A DNA stretch of 64,000 nucleotides from Polytrichum commune (lineage: Eukaryota; Streptophyta; Polytrichopsida; Polytrichales; Polytrichaceae), in the NCBI GenBank assembly GCA_950295325.1, contig OX485806.1:24924001-24988000 (forward strand). Direction: 5' to 3'. The stretch's first letter is position 1. Every line of letters begins with the position of its first letter. Shown one piece after another: positions 32,863 through 46,008 of this stretch. The position numbers and the translations under genes were made by a program. Under the pieces are notes generated by a model. The model did no database searches. It saw only the letters and a list, made by a program, of their open reading frames with translations, and had not been told where the DNA came from.

Positions 32863-33947
32863 CAGTCTAACCTTGATAATGTCACCCTTGTTAATAGAAC
32901 ACCTTGATATTGTCACCTAAAAGTTTAAAACCGATTTTCATAGTGTAAAACTCCCTTGTTATTATCCCTATCACGCTTGGTAACGTCACTATTTTTTTCA
33001 AAAATCCGTAGTGTAAATGTGATAATACCAAGTATGGATGGATTGTATGTGATGGTTGGATGGACAGATTGTAGTAGCCGAAAGGGTCATGCGCCGCCCC
33101 TGTGATAAATGCAATGCTATTCTTGGAACTTGATCAAAGTTGGAACTTGCAAACCATTAGAAATGGTTGGAGAAAGTCCGCCATATTGCCTACAGAGTGG
33201 AATGCAGATATCAACAATTTTGATGAACGTATGAAGTCCAAAATGGAGGAAGCAGCTTTGGAATTGGGCAATCTCATCACCGCATTGAATTTGGGTTTGG
33301 ATGTCGAAAGCAAGCATGTAGAAAAGCTTTGTCCTTTGGAGTACATAAACATGGAAAGTGAAGATGATTTTGAGGTGGAATATTCTACTGAGGAGCTTGT
33401 GCAATTAGTGCAAGATGGCGAACATGTTCTTGATTTCATGGAAGTAGACCCATTGATTGTTGATAACAGTTATGATGAGTCTAAAGTAGTGAAGCTAAGC
33501 GATGCACAAAAATATGCAAAAGATGTTTTAAATTTTATGGCTAGCCAAGGTTCCTTAGATTTTCAACACTCTGGAGTTGTTAGGAATGAAAAAAATCCAT
33601 GACAAACTCATTAGAATTGGTGTTGCACATTTAACATCAACAAAACAATGTGACATTAGAAGCTTCTTTGTCTCTAGTGAGGTCTTTAACTGATCTCAAT
33701 GACACATTATGATGTGCTCTTGTTGTTATTCACAATTTCGAATTAGATTTTACATTCAAAAACATTGAAGTCTCGTATTTGTTATTTTTTTTTACATTGT
33801 AATTTTATTTTGATTTTCTACCTATTTTTTTGATAATATCACATTATGCACAAATCTTCAAAATGTGACATTATCAAATATGTCACACCTTGTTTATATC
33901 ACTCTTTTTGGTGAAACGGATGGTGTGACATTATCAAGGTTAGACTG
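32863..33947 (+). mobile_element. pogo/Lemi (Tc1-mariner) transposon derivative
   Basis: 1,085 bp with perfect inverted ends beginning CAGTCTAACCTTGATAATGT and TA target duplications (32861-32862 and 33948-33949). CAGT ends, TA targets and the internal coding relic place it in the pogo/Tigger branch, called Lemi in plants. Near the left end the end-like motif recurs (CCTTGATATTGTCACC, TTGTTATTATCCC, TTGGTAACGTCAC), presumably transposase-binding sites. The element lies about 480 bp before the golgin start codon. Confidence 0.9.
33102..33602 (+). pseudogene. Tigger/pogo transposase, C-terminal fragment
   Basis: The start LDQSWNLQTIRNGWRKSAIL matches the segment just after the DDE domain of Tigger/CENP-B-like transposases, where a (T/S)IxNCWRKAGI-like motif is usual. 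The tail LSDAQKYAKDVLNFMASQGS resembles their C-terminal helical region. The N-terminal CENP-B DNA-binding domain and all catalytic acidic residues are missing, so this is a deletion product inside a non-autonomous element. The remaining frame is open for 166 codons, which suggests recent loss. Confidence 0.8.
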
Positions 33948-34429
33948 TACATTCAAAATTTGTAGTGTAAAACGTTCATCAATTGTCAACACACTTAATT
34001 AAGAAGATAAACACACATAATTAAGAAGATAAACTAAACTGCTTATATAATTAAATGTCATGTTATCACAACTAGATGCATCCTTATCCTATCTATCATC
34101 AAACAGAAGAATTGGACCAAAATGATTTCATTTGCACCCCATCCACCCTTCCAAACCAAAAAAAAAGAAAAAAAAAGAAAAAGAAAAGTCCGCATGCTAG
34201 ATGCCAGGGCATTTAAGGGTTAAACGACCTAACATCCAATTATGACGGAAAATCGTAGATGTGGATGGGGAATGACGAGGGAGGATGGATGAAAACCTCT
34301 TCGTCAGTATTGCTCACGTCTCGGCTTGTCGTCCTGGCACATCGAAGCCGCGACGCCCGCAAGTAGAAGCAGAGAGATCTCCTCAATGTGACGCGATAGC
34401 TGCATCGATCAATCTCGCTCCAAATCACC
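33948..34429 (+). promoter_or_regulatory. golgin upstream region
   Basis: Space between the pogo-like element and the golgin ATG, with an A-rich tract (AAAAAAAAAGAAAAAAAAAG-like, about 34157-34190). Any promoter must lie here or within the transposon. No TATA box is convincing. Confidence 0.35.
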
Positions 34430-37400
34430 ATGGCCGGATGGCTCTCCTCACGCCTCAAAGCCGCGGAGCAGCTCCTTCAACAGGTACTATCTCTATTTCA
34501 AGCATTCTTCAACCCTACGATGCTCCCATTTCAAGCATTCTTCAACCCTACGGTGCACCCATTTCAAGCTCCTCAGACGAGGGTTTGAATGTTCCATTAT
34601 TGGGGACGCGGAAAATCTGAAATTGCGCACGGCATCGGAAATCTCTTGTGCGTGAATTTCAAAGACTTCCATGAATTGACTGCAATTTCGAATGTAGTCA
34701 ACGTTTCACAAGATCGAACGTCATTGAGGTTTGGTTCTAATGGAAATGGGGATGCACATAGGCTTTCACGCAATTTTGAACCCTACGCTGCGCAATTTTG
34801 AGCTCCTCAGACGAGGGTTTTGAAAGTTCGTCATTGAGGACGCGATAGAACATGACAATTGCGGAAGGGATCGGAAGTCCTCGCGCGTATTGTTCGGGAA
34901 TTCAACGATTACCATGAACTGACTGTAATTTCGAGCATAGAGCACGTTCCATAAGATCGATCAACATTGAGGTTTGGTTCTTCTGGGGGTGGGGATGCAC
35001 ATAGGGTTTGATGTCTTCATTTGCTCTTCTAGAATTGCTGTGAAGGATAGCGGTCTGGCTCTCCTCACCCTTCAAAGCCGCTGAGCAGCTCCTTCAACAG
35101 GTGCTGCCTCCTTTTCACGCACTCAAAACCCTACGGTGTGCCGTTTATAGCTCAAACGAGGGTTTGAGCCTTAAGCCTTTGAAATCTCGGCATTGAGGAT
35201 TCGACAGACACTGGCAATTGCGGAAGGGATCGGGTGTCTTCGCGCCTATTGTGCGGAAATTCAAGGATTTCCAGGAATTCACTTGCAATTTCGAGTAGAA
35301 TGGACGTTTCATAAATTTCGATCGCCGTGAAGGTTTGGTTCCACGGGAGGGGATGTAACTAGGGTTCGATCTCTTCATTTGCACCCCTAGAATTGGTATG
35401 AAGGATGATGGTGTGTAAAGTTTGGCTCTCCCGCCGTCTCAAAGCTGCAGAGCAGCTGCTTCAAGAGGTAGTCTATCTATTTTACGCATTGTTAAACCCC
35501 GCTGTGCTCCATTTCGAGCTCAGACAGGGTTTGAGGCGAGGGTTTAAAATTCATCAGGACACTACAAAATAAATGGCAATTTTTTTAATAGATCGGAAGT
35601 CTTTTATGTGCCTTTTATGTGGGAGTTTGAGAATTTCCAGGAATTGATTGCAATCTCAAGTAGATAAGATTGATTGTCATTGAGGTTTGGTTCTATGGGA
35701 GACGGATGCACATAGATTTAGTCTCTTTATTCATGGATCTAAAATTGGAATGCAATTATGACAATTTAGTGGTAGACAATGTGCCAGATCTGTTCTATTT
35801 AATTGTTGCAATGCACCAACTATTGCAGTAAAGTCTTCAAGATCAAATATTATGAGGAATGACGTAATGTGATCTCCTCAACTACTTCACAGGAACCTCA
35901 GGAGCTTGTGACAAGTTGTAAAGTTTTGTAGAAGGGCTGTGTCTTGGGTGTGTTGAGATAGTAGATCGTACGTCCTGGTGCCACTTTCTAAACTGAGATC
36001 ATTCTTCGCATGTCACTATCCCTATGTGCCCACTTCCGATTGCTGCTGTTCCTTTGCTCTTTACCACGGTTTCAGCCATGTTTTCTCAATGGTTTAGATG
36101 CTTGGCTACCAATGTCACTGTATTACAATTCATTACTTCATCTGCTGGCATCCTACAAGCATAACTAGTTCACATTGACTTGGAATGCAGAGGCCAACAC
36201 CCTCTTGGTAAATATATTATGCATTTAGGCCTGAGAACTGTTCATCCTGACTTTAGTGCACACTTGGTGATATCCATCATCAACCCAACTACATTTTAAT
36301 TACTTGTCTCAAGACAGTTGTTGAAGGTTGTTTTTAACCAGGGACTCCTTTTGGAGGTTCTTTGCAACTTAATTTTCAGCAGTCAGTCACTAATTGTAAG
36401 GGACGTGGCATCTAAAAATATTTCTAGAGACAGTTCTTAATGTTTGTTCTCCAGTCAACATTATGATCACAATTAAGGATGATGCCTACATAAGGATATT
36501 AGAAAATGTAACATATACATGCAATTTGTTTGGACTGTGACAGCTCGATCAACAAGCAGCGGTCTCCTTACAGAAGCAAGAGAAGGATGATAACAATGGT
36601 CCTACAATTGAGGCACCAAGAAGTAGTCGCCATGCAGATCATGACCAACAATATTTGAACTCTAAAAAATCAGACCTGCCACCCCAAGCAGGTAATAATA
36701 TGATTTTCTTCCGTTTTGAATCACAAGAATTGCAAGTCACCAGTGTTGGTCTTCTTCATTTCTAGAACAGTTTGTGTGAAGTTTTTGTTCACTGGGATCC
36801 ATGTAATGAGGGCTCTGTCTTCTCATGACAATAATTTGTCCTCCTTGAAGTAGGAACTGGAATTCCCAGACATGCAAAACCAGTGCAACCATCTCCTGGA
36901 AGTAGAAGGAATGGCCAAGATGGTCTGGGTCCTTCCAAGGAAGACACTTTTGGCAAGCAGGACTGGACTGAGCTTTTGGGGTCTGTGGATCTTACCTCCC
37001 CTGCATCAGCCACGCGTTCTTCCAGCAGTGTAGGTAGCACTGACTACGGAGGGACCCAGAGTTCTTATAAAGGTGGATCTCAGCGATTTCCTCAACACAC
37101 AGGTGAGTAGATGCACCCCCTTTCCCCCTTCAATCACTTTTTGCAAGCCTGGTGAGATGTATATATACAGCTCTTTGAGTCTTTTTTGGAGATTGTGAAA
37201 GGTTATTGTAATGTTGACTCTTGTTTTGACATTCTATGAAAGCAGGCAAGGGTGGGGTGACACCACAACATTTTAATGGACTCACACCAGCTTCAAGAAA
37301 TAACTCTGAGGTGGCCGGACTTCCTTATCCACCTTCTGTCCAAGCTTCCCGAACAAAAGTAGCCACCAGTCACATAGTAGATCCTAGACCATCAGAGCTT

Positions 37401-40400
37401 CTTGGGAAAGCAGATGGTTACCAGGATGTATGACCCTATTCATCCTCTTTGTCCACTTTGCTGTGTGTCCAAAGTTGTGCTCTTTTGATTATGCAAGTCT
37501 CTTCATATATTTTCCCACTTCTATCCTGGAACTTACATGTGTGGAAGTGGATTTCAGGATGAAAAACTGCCTCGACGACTTGAATTTGATGTCCAAGCTG
37601 TTGAAGGGACTGGTGAACATGCCCCTACTGAACAACATCTCTTGGACACAGTGTCACACACTAGTGACTTGGGCAAAAGTGAGGACCCTTTTCTTCACCA
37701 AGTGAATCAAGATGGAGAGTTTACTGAACTAGAGCTCACTGTGCCAGGAGAAAAGAAGGGCATCAAGGATCACAATGTCAAACTCAGTGGAAGTGATAGC
37801 AATGTTGAACATTTAGATCATCCAATGTCAGATCTGCCTAATTCTCTTCATGAAAGGAAGGAGACTGGCATGACTGAAACTTTGACACTTGGTGACTCCG
37901 TCACTCCTGTAAATGAAAGAGAGGTGCACAGAGAGGATCAGGCAGGAGAAAATACCGTTGCCGAAGGTCTGAACACTGATTCCATGACCGATAATGTGTC
38001 TGACAATGCTGGCATGCCTGTGGAGGCAGATTCTCCAAAATTAGCTGTACAAATTGTGCAAGGTTAGTGGTTACCACCACATTTTCAGAGTAACATTCAT
38101 AGTAGGCTTTGGGTATCAACCACTATTATTGGGCCTAAGGTTAGTAGCGAAGGTGGGGCTCTGTGAATGCTGCAATGTTTCAAATTTTCATCGGGATTCC
38201 CATTCGACAATTCTGTCAGTCTAGTCTTGCTCTATATGAAAAACTAAAATGTAAAATTTATTTTTAAAAATTAAAAAATTAAAAAATTCTAACGTTTTTA
38301 ATCTCATATAGTGACCAAGTAGCCCAAAGTTGTGAATATAGAGTCAAGTCAGGTGAAATTGTGCTGTGAACTAGTTTGTTCACAGATGCTACTTACAGTA
38401 AAAATACTTCATGTGATTCTTCTCAGCATTTTAATGTATGTCTTTGATTGCTAGTAAAGAATAACGTAGTTCCTTTCAGTGTAGTAATAAACATTATTCT
38501 TGGAATCCATGAATGTTGTCAGTATAATCTACATCATCCTCCATTGGTGCTTTTTTCGATACATTGCCTCCTCTGAGTTTTGGATTGTAGAATCAACTTT
38601 GTGAAGTCCCAATTCTTACTCTTGAGGTGACTCCATTGTATGTCACTAATATTTTCTGTCCTATATGTAAATATGTTTGATGATTGACAGATGCCGACAG
38701 AGAAAATGAAGGAGGAAGAAGCGTGGGAGACTCGGATCTTTCAGATCTCAGTGAGAGTGACGTCAGCCGGAGTGGGAGTGACAGTGAGTCTGATTCAGGT
38801 GCAAAACTCTAACTTATTGTTGGTAGCCTTCTTTTCATTGATAATATGAAAATTGAAATATGGATTATCCTTATTAATCCATTCAGTCTGAATAAGGTTT
38901 ATCTTCTTGTAAAGGATGAGAGTCTGGTGAAAGGTGCCAACTGTACATGAATGTCTTGTTTGGAATTATTTGGTGCTCAAAGCAGGCCCCAGTGCATACA
39001 ACATGTTTTTTTTCCAGATTTGCCTATGGCAGCACTTTCCTAAACTGCAAGTGTGATTTATTAAACTTACAGCAAACAGTTTTTTGCATTTGATTAATTT
39101 GGTTTGTTGCAGCTACCTATGATTCCATTATGCTATTGTATTGATGAAACCTGAGACATTATTTATATATTATCTTTTACAGAGTTGACTCTTTTAGTTG
39201 GTAATTGCAGAATATGAGGAGAGAGTGAGGCGAAAGAGGGAGAGAAGAAAGGATATAGCTGAACGGAGGATTGCAAAAGCTGCTGCAGCAGAGGCTGCTC
39301 GGTCAGCCATACGAGAGCGAGAAGAGTTTGTAGCTAAATTGGAGGAGGAGAAAGCAGATTTGGAACGACAACTTGTTGAATGGGAAGAACGACAGGCTAA
39401 GGAAGTAAGAATCCTGATTTAAGTTGGTGAATTAATTGCAGTGTAGCAGAGAATTGTGTCATCTTTGTAACAGGTGTTAAGTCAATATACTGAATCGTCA
39501 AATAATCAAATGTGTGAGGTCTGTTATTTTTTGCCTAGTGTTTTCATAAGTGTGTTAACCAGGACCTTCACATTGTAGTTATCATTGTTGTATTTCTTTG
39601 TTAGTATATTAATTTTCTCGTGTGTTACTAGAGTCTTTTTTATCAACTATAACTTCTCATGGTGATCTGTGCATCGTGAATAGGCAGAGGAGCTTAATCT
39701 GACCATGAAGGAAGTGGCTGAAGCGGTGGAAATTGAGAAACAACGCCATGCTATTACACGACGAGAGGGACTTGCGAAAGAAGCCCAATTTGAGGTTAGT
39801 CAATCATAATAATTCACCTTGTCTATGTATCAAGCTCAACAACGCTATTTCCTCTGTCTGCCCTCTGAAAGATCTATTTCCAGTCACAGTACTTGGGGAT
39901 GATTTTTATATTGCATATCATCATATCACAGCAAAAGTTTTTTATGTACATCATGCTGAGCAACTTTCTAGCTTTTACTAAAGAGTTATTCATGTCAATG
40001 GTATATACAAGCCTCTTAATCTTCATTTACTATCATTATGGATGTACACTAAAGTGTACTTGTGATGATGTTAGGCTGACAATCAAGAACTAGCAAAGGC
40101 CCTTGCTGCTGCTGAACGAAACCTTGAGGATGAGGTGTGTTTCTCCTAAATCAAAATCAGAAAAAAATTTAGACATGTTGTAGTCACTGCAGCCTCATGC
40201 ATTGTTTTTGCTGTTATGAGATTTTTCACTGCTGAGTAAGATGGAAATATTGATTCTAGTATTTGCTTGTGTGAACCTGATTATTTTAGAGCAGAAAAGA
40301 GCTAACTTAGTGTTTCTGTTTTGAGCAGAATGCTCGAGTTGCTTTGGCTCGCAGTAAGGTGGAAGCCAGAGACATCCTTCGCTCTGGTACCTAATACAAG

Positions 40401-42629
40401 TCTTTTACCACATCAAAATCGTGATCAGTTGTCAGCACTCTGTTTTACTATCTTCCAGAGATTTTCACATATGGTTTATGGATTATGCAAGGAGTTGAGG
40501 ATCTGTCTTTTAGTAGGTGCAAGTCCATCTGAGAAATTAGATGGTAATTATCCTTCACACTGAAATAAGCTGACTTTGTGAAGAATGGGATCTCAGAGGG
40601 TGGTTCATGGATGATGATAGCTTCCAGACATGCAACTGTAAATGCAATTGCACCTGTAGTGCAATTGTGTTCTCATCTGATTTTCATCCATGCCAGTGTA
40701 TAATTGACCTAAATGCCAAGAAATAATGAAATGCAATGTCACAGCATGAGGTTCACTGTTTTTGTTGTTGGTGGTGATGTTCATAAGATCTGGAGCGGAA
40801 AATAAGTAGTCTTCAGTTCCGCCTCAGACCGCCCTCCTTACCACAGGTAGGGAAACAAGTGGATATCTTTTTTATTGAAATTTGTGGTGAGGATCAAGTA
40901 ATGTACTGGTTTTGCCCCTGGTTTTAAACCAAAACATGTGCTTTGAAAGAAAATTCTTATGATCATAGTCTGAGCTCCATTTACACTCTTGAATAGGTTT
41001 TCCATTTAACTCTTTTTCATTATATTTTCTTTCTATTGCTTTAGGATCTACTGTGTAGGATGTGAATTTATTGGGAGCTGCTGTAGCTGATGCTGTTAAC
41101 TGTATTGCATTCCAAGTGCAATCATCTCACATTGACCAAGAAATCTTCATATCAGCTCAGCAAGCTATATAAGACTGAGTTTACCAGTTTCTTTTCAAGC
41201 TCCTGAGTTTCTTTCCTTTGTGATGGTATCAGGATCAAGATTCAAAAATTGAGCGCGAGACAGCTGAGGAGCAATATGCAGGGCTTGCTGCCAGGCTTGA
41301 GCGATATCAGATAAAGGTATGGTAAATGGCAATGTAAGAGTCCATTTTCTTGAAGAGGCCAGTGATGCCCCAACTTTGAGGTTAATGTCAGATTTATTTT
41401 GTGAAATTTCCTTACTAAATGTGGATGTTGGTTGGCAGGCAAAGGAGCTTGAGGAAAAGATATCAATAGCAAGTGATGCACATTATACTCCATCTGTGAT
41501 GGAATTGGAACTGGAGACACGCCTAAATCACCTAACAGACAACCTCATTCAAAAGCAGGCTCAGGTAATGCAGAAACCTAAGATGTTGCAGGAAGTGGCT
41601 CTGTAGTCTTCTGTAATTTAAATAACCTGTTCTACAGGGGTTTCAGAAATAATTATGCTGCTGGCTATGGGTTAGTAGGTCACAAGCGATGATTCCATTC
41701 CTAAAAGAGACTTCATTTGAGTTATTCCGCAACAACCGATTGTAATCACCTTGAGCAATAGGTCACTATAATGCTCTATATATATTATGCAAAGCCAGAA
41801 GGGTACACTAGATTTTGGATCATCTTCCCTTTATCTGCTGGATTTATGCAAAACTACTTCTGCCCTTGTTTTGTGAGTATAAACATCTGTTCTTAGGGAG
41901 GAGATTCGAGTTATTAAACTGATTTTCCTTGCTGCCTTCAGGTGGAGGCTCTTTCAACAGAAAAAGCAACTCTCCATTTCCGGCTCGAGGTAGGCCATGA
42001 CATCCTATACATGAGTTTTTGGTCACTTATTGCATCAGTACTTGCATTCTCATGTATGTCCAATGTTCAGGTCAGGTTATGCCTGCTCGCAATTCATGTC
42101 ATTTCTTTTTGGAAGCCCTTGGGCAGCATGTGCCTTATTATGTCCTTAATTCTTGCGAAAAATTATGCAGGCAATATCCAACACTCTGCGGGAAGAAAAA
42201 TCAGCAGCACAATCAAGAGCAACAAAACGCAGCAAGGGCATGAATGCAGGGACAGACTGGTCCGCTTACGATGATGACCTGGAATATGGGTTAAGCAAAC
42301 CATACAGTTCAAAAGATAAGAACTTCTTTATGGGCACTGACCCTGACATAGTTCTCAATCAGGCACCGGGAACTCGTCCATTGATGGGACTTGTGCGACA
42401 AATGGACACACTCTTCCTTGGAGGTGCAAGGATCTTGCGGACCAGTGGCTCCGCGCGTGCTTTGGCGGCGCTTTACCTCTTCCTTCTGCACTGGTGGGTT
42501 TTGTTCATACTTTTCATGCACATGCGGTCCAGCTCAGGATTGATGCCTAGAGGTAATGCTCAACCTGGTCTGGACACATTGAGTAGCTTGACAGAAAGCT
42601 TCAATGCTACTTCACTCGGCCAAAGATAG
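34430..42629 (+). CDS. golgin-84-like Golgi coiled-coil tethering protein
   Basis: Membrane-anchored Golgi matrix protein, homologous to plant golgin candidates 1/2 and animal golgin-84 (GOLGA5). About 814 aa in 15 GT-AG exons: 34430-34483, 36544-36691, 36854-37102, 37246-37427, 37558-38062, 38691-38798, 39211-39404, 39684-39794, 40075-40134, 40329-40386, 40788-40846, 41233-41316, 41439-41564, 41942-41989, 42171-42629. The N-terminus MAGWLSSRLKAAEQLL and KQDWTELLG are family landmarks. Then come an acidic Ser-rich linker (SDLSDLSESDVSRSGSD) and a charged coiled coil (RKRERRKDIAERRIAKAAAA onward). The late block TRLNHLTDNLIQKQAQVEAL is highly typical. A transmembrane helix near the C-terminus (ALAALYLFLLHWWVLFILFM) and a short lumenal tail follow. 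Its first exon exists in three tandem copies. Slightly longer than the roughly 700-aa Arabidopsis relatives. Confidence 0.93.
35047..35100 (+). pseudogene. golgin exon 1, copy 2, start codon lost
   Basis: Same 54-nt length and frame as exon 1 and followed by GTGCTG, a plausible donor. It reads VWLSSPFKAAEQLLQQ, but the initiating ATG is now ATA. It could still serve only as a non-initiating exon. Confidence 0.78.
35405..35467 (+). CDS. alternative golgin first exon, copy 3
   Basis: Reads from ATGATG: MMVCKVWLSRRLKAAEQLLQ then E, followed by donor GTAGTC. It ends in the same phase 0 as exon 1, so splicing to 36544 would give an intact golgin with a different N-terminal tip (MVCKV replacing MAG before the WLS block). 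The conserved RLKAAEQLLQ core is kept. It is the only extra copy with an in-frame ATG. Use as an alternative promoter/first exon is inference. Confidence 0.5.
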
Positions 42630-43893
42630 GAGAGTCAATCCTCTTTTGAACTGTTGGTGCAAGTGTTTTTTTTGTAGTTAAATTTGACTACATTTGAGTA
42701 GATCTGGTAAAGATTTGTTCATCATTGTTAACCATATTCTTGTATATTCCCGCTAGAACCTCCATCAATCCCAAAGTGATAACACGGGCTACACTTTTAA
42801 GCTTGAGCCTAGGTCATTTCAATGCCTGAGTTTTGGTATACATGCCTGCTGGATTGTGTTAACATGTGCCATCCAGTATCACTGTGGAAAAATTTGAATC
42901 CATAAAGCTTTTCTCCCTTCCATCACGAGTTGGTCAAATACCAAAATTCCCCACCACAGAAGTTTCCAGGGTGGAATTTAGGACTCCATTGGTGGAATTT
43001 AGGCTTTATAAAGTGTAGGTTGTTAAATTCTTTCAATCATAAATGGAGGACATCTTTTGCAGTTGTCAATTGGCTGAAGGCAAATTCCTATGACAGTACC
43101 AATGTCCAATTCTATGTGTCAGTGAAGCAAATATATCATAGTTGCAAAGCTACATCTCAAAATGTGAGTGGCCTGTGTTAAATGTCAGCTTCATTACAAA
43201 CTCTTCAGGGTTTAATATCATTGCAGTGCTAATTTTGCTAATCGGTCGATTTGATTGTTTGGCTCCATTGAATATCACCATTGGTGGGGCCAGAAGGTCC
43301 TTAGTGGGCGTGATATTACCATAGCAGAGGGGGCAGACCTCACCTGTAAAGCATCTAGGGGAAGGAAACTCAACCAGCAAAAGCAGGTCTTTTTTCAAAC
43401 TAGATGTTGGGTCAAGCTTCATTTATCCTCCCAAACGTAACATCAAACCTTCAATCTATCTGCAGAGTACTAAGAGCAGTTGCGAGAGAGAATCTTAACT
43501 TCTGAGAAAACTACGGAACGCTGAAAGAACTACAAGCTGTAGTATCCTCCACTTCTCCTAACATCTGTCTGAAACAATCAACTACCAATGTCAAATCTGC
43601 AATTGTGAAACTCAAGGTTCTAAAAGAGCGACAATGTGCACACCGCACAACCTCAAACAAGAATTGCACAACAGATGCAAAAAAAATCTCTAACGATAAT
43701 TTTGCGTTTTTAGTGCCATGCAGATCATTTGAATGCTAGATCCAGATGCCAGATGTCATCAATCCCCCCCTCCTCAAAGTGAATCCAATGGGATAAACCC
43801 TTGCCTTGGTAGGGAAAGAACACTGCATTGAGATAGTGAACTCGAGAGATCCGCTGCTCTCTTTGAGTTCATTCATAAAATGCCAAGCATAAG
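42630..43893. other. golgin 3' flank, nothing else recognised
   Basis: Probable 3' UTR followed by intergenic sequence. Frames at 42930 and 43150 (minus) lack domains. No clear polyadenylation signal could be fixed. Confidence 0.4.
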
Positions 43894-44296
43894 CACTACA
43901 CTGTTATTGGTATTTAGTGTCACATGCATAATATAATGTCACTGACCCTATTTGGAGGCATATGTTACGTTACAAAAATGAGCAACAGCTTCATCACTAC
44001 ACTAAACATGAACGCATACACTAAATTTCAATAACCCTATGAAAGTAAGTAACATTAAATGTAAACTCAAACACTAAATGTCAACATGGTAATATGTGGA
44101 AGTTACATGTTTGAATTTAGTGTTAGTAAGGATATGAAACTAACAAGGATTTAATAAGGGAGGTGGCAGTAGGGAAGGTAGTGACACATTTATGTCTAAC
44201 ATTAATTGTCAAAGAATTGAAAATTAGTGTTGAGAATGGTAGGGTGGTAACAACACTAAATATAATCAAACACTAAATACCATATTTTGTGTAGTG
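43894..44296. mobile_element. CACTA-like MITE, copy A
   Basis: The left end CACTACACTGTTATTGGTAT matches the reverse-complemented right end CACTACACAAAATATGGTAT. Internal motifs AACACTAA and TTTAGTGTTAG recur. Internal sequence aligns with 57968-58312. CACTA ends suggest the EnSpm superfamily, but no clean 3-bp target duplication is seen. Confidence 0.65.
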
Positions 44297-44600
44297 TCAC
44301 CTCATGACACTTGGCGTTCAAGTGCGCTTATTAATATCTTGGCATGAGTATGTTTAAGAGTGTTATGAGGTGTATGCATATGCTACACAATGGTTTATAG
44401 GTTGACTCAAATGTACACAAATGACACTTGGCCATAGGATGCTCAAGAATATCTTCCCCGTGCACATCAAAATGTAAACACATGATACTTGTCATTAGTA
44501 TTTAGTATGCTCGATAACATCTTCCCCTTACATACTAAAAATGCAAAACTATCATCTCAAGTTTTTTAATGTGCTATGCTAAATGTCATAATGTATACAT
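44297..44600 (-). repeat. dispersed repeat R5, copy 2
   Basis: Inverted counterpart of 30108-30407. It begins exactly where the CACTA-like MITE ends, at the TCACCTCATGACAC palindrome. Confidence 0.75.
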
Positions 44601-44746
44601 TTTTTCACTTAAAGAAGTTACTTATGTTGGCAAATAGCATCATATTAGTAATTAGCAGGCGTGACACTTTGAGATGTCTAGGCATCTAGAGGTACTAATA
44701 GTGCCTCTAGATATTATTTATTTGCAAATAGTGCACGTGACACTAA

Positions 44747-45338
44747 GGACCACTTCACACATGAGCCAAGAGCCGTGACCTTGTAATGGTGAGGACCCTT
44801 GACTCTCATCCAAAGGCCGTATCATGGGTGTTGGGAAAGCCGTTTTATGTAGTCACGGGCCCTCAAGCATAGTGTGAAGTGAGAATGGACCATGTTGCAA
44901 GACCATTGCATATTTTGTTGGCGGAAAAAGAGGGGAGGATTTGGTTCAATATAATATGTCTCAAACTCTATCAATTGAAGAGAATTACTTGGTGGTGTTT
45001 GTCTATCCTAGAATCTATTCTATCTACCCTACAATCTATCCTAAAATATGACATGTTTGGAAAAAAAATAAAAATAAAATCATGGTCTACCGGAATTTGC
45101 ATCAAGCCCACTTCTTGGAAGTGGGCCTAACGCAAATTCCAGTAGACCATGCACCCTTATCCACAACGTGCCATGTAGGACTCCATGTAGACTTTTCATC
45201 CACGAACTTTTCTTTGGGCCTTTTAGGCCTTCACCTCCTAGTGTAGAGTGAACTTGGAACGGTCTCCACCTTTTTGACCAATGAGAGCTCTTACATTGCC
45301 ATGGTCATGGGCCTTCAGCCTTGTGTGTGAAGTGGCCC
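44747..45338. mobile_element. PIF-type MITE M1, copy 1
   Basis: Ends GGACCACTTCACACATGAGC and, reverse-complemented, GGGCCACTTCACACACAAGG, with exact TAA duplications at 44744-44746 and 45339-45341. It contains an inner hairpin (CATGGTCTACCGGAATTTGC with its complement, 45080-45150). Related to 45506-46008 and 51744-52241. Confidence 0.85.
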
Positions 45339-45505
45339 TAAATACCATAAATGGTGTAGTGCCACTCAACTGCCTTCCCAAGTTGCGGCTCACCTCAAGG
45401 CGCCACCTGTCGACCTCAACAAAGTAATAAAATTGAAATTGGTTGTCCCTCATCCAATCATCACATTGGCTTTTCTAGATAATGTGATTATGCAGGCTTG
45501 GCTAA

Positions 45506-46008
45506 AGGCCACTTAACACACGGGACTGAGAGCCCGCGACCATTACTCTTCAAGCACTCTCATTGGTGGAAAAGGCGGAGCCGGTCCAAGTTCGCTACTT
45601 CACACTACGCTTGAGGGACCACCGGAGTATGTGAATACAAGATGGATGTAAAGTCTACATGGATTCCTACATGGCATCGAATGGATCATATGTCATGGTC
45701 ACTTGGACTATTTCCAAAAACCACCTCTTGGAGGTAGGCTTAACACAAAACGAGGAGATGATGACACTCTGAATGCTCACAGCCGTCGACTTATTCTATG
45801 TTATCATGTGTGAGCACCCGCATGAATAGAAATTCATTGAAATAGCATTTGGTTGAGGGCCCAGTCACATATGACTTCCACACTACACTTGAGGATCCGT
45901 GACCACACTACATGAGTTTGGAGGTGTGTTGGGACGGCCTTCGGACACTTTCTTTTGGGCTCTCACCATTTCATGGTCACGGCTCTTGGCTCGTGTGTGA
46001 AGTGGCCC
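45506..46008. mobile_element. PIF-type MITE M1, copy 2
   Basis: Ends AGGCCACTTAACACACGGG and GGGCCACTTCACACACGAGC (reverse complement), flanked by TAA and TTA. It closely matches 51744-52241 in inverted orientation, including GCACTCTCATTGGTGG and the CCACCTCTTGGAGGTAGG inner hairpin. Confidence 0.85.

Larger units (their letters stand above)
34549..35700 (+). repeat. tandem units in golgin intron 1
   Basis: Four diverged units begin near 34549, 34780, 35128 and 35494 with AACCCTACGGTGC-like sequence, then AGCTC..CAGACGAGGGTTTGA, a GCGGAAGGGATCGGAAGTC-like block and CATTGAGGTTTGGTTC. Copies of the first coding exon sit just before the first, third and fourth units, so exon and intron were duplicated together. 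Confidence 0.8.
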
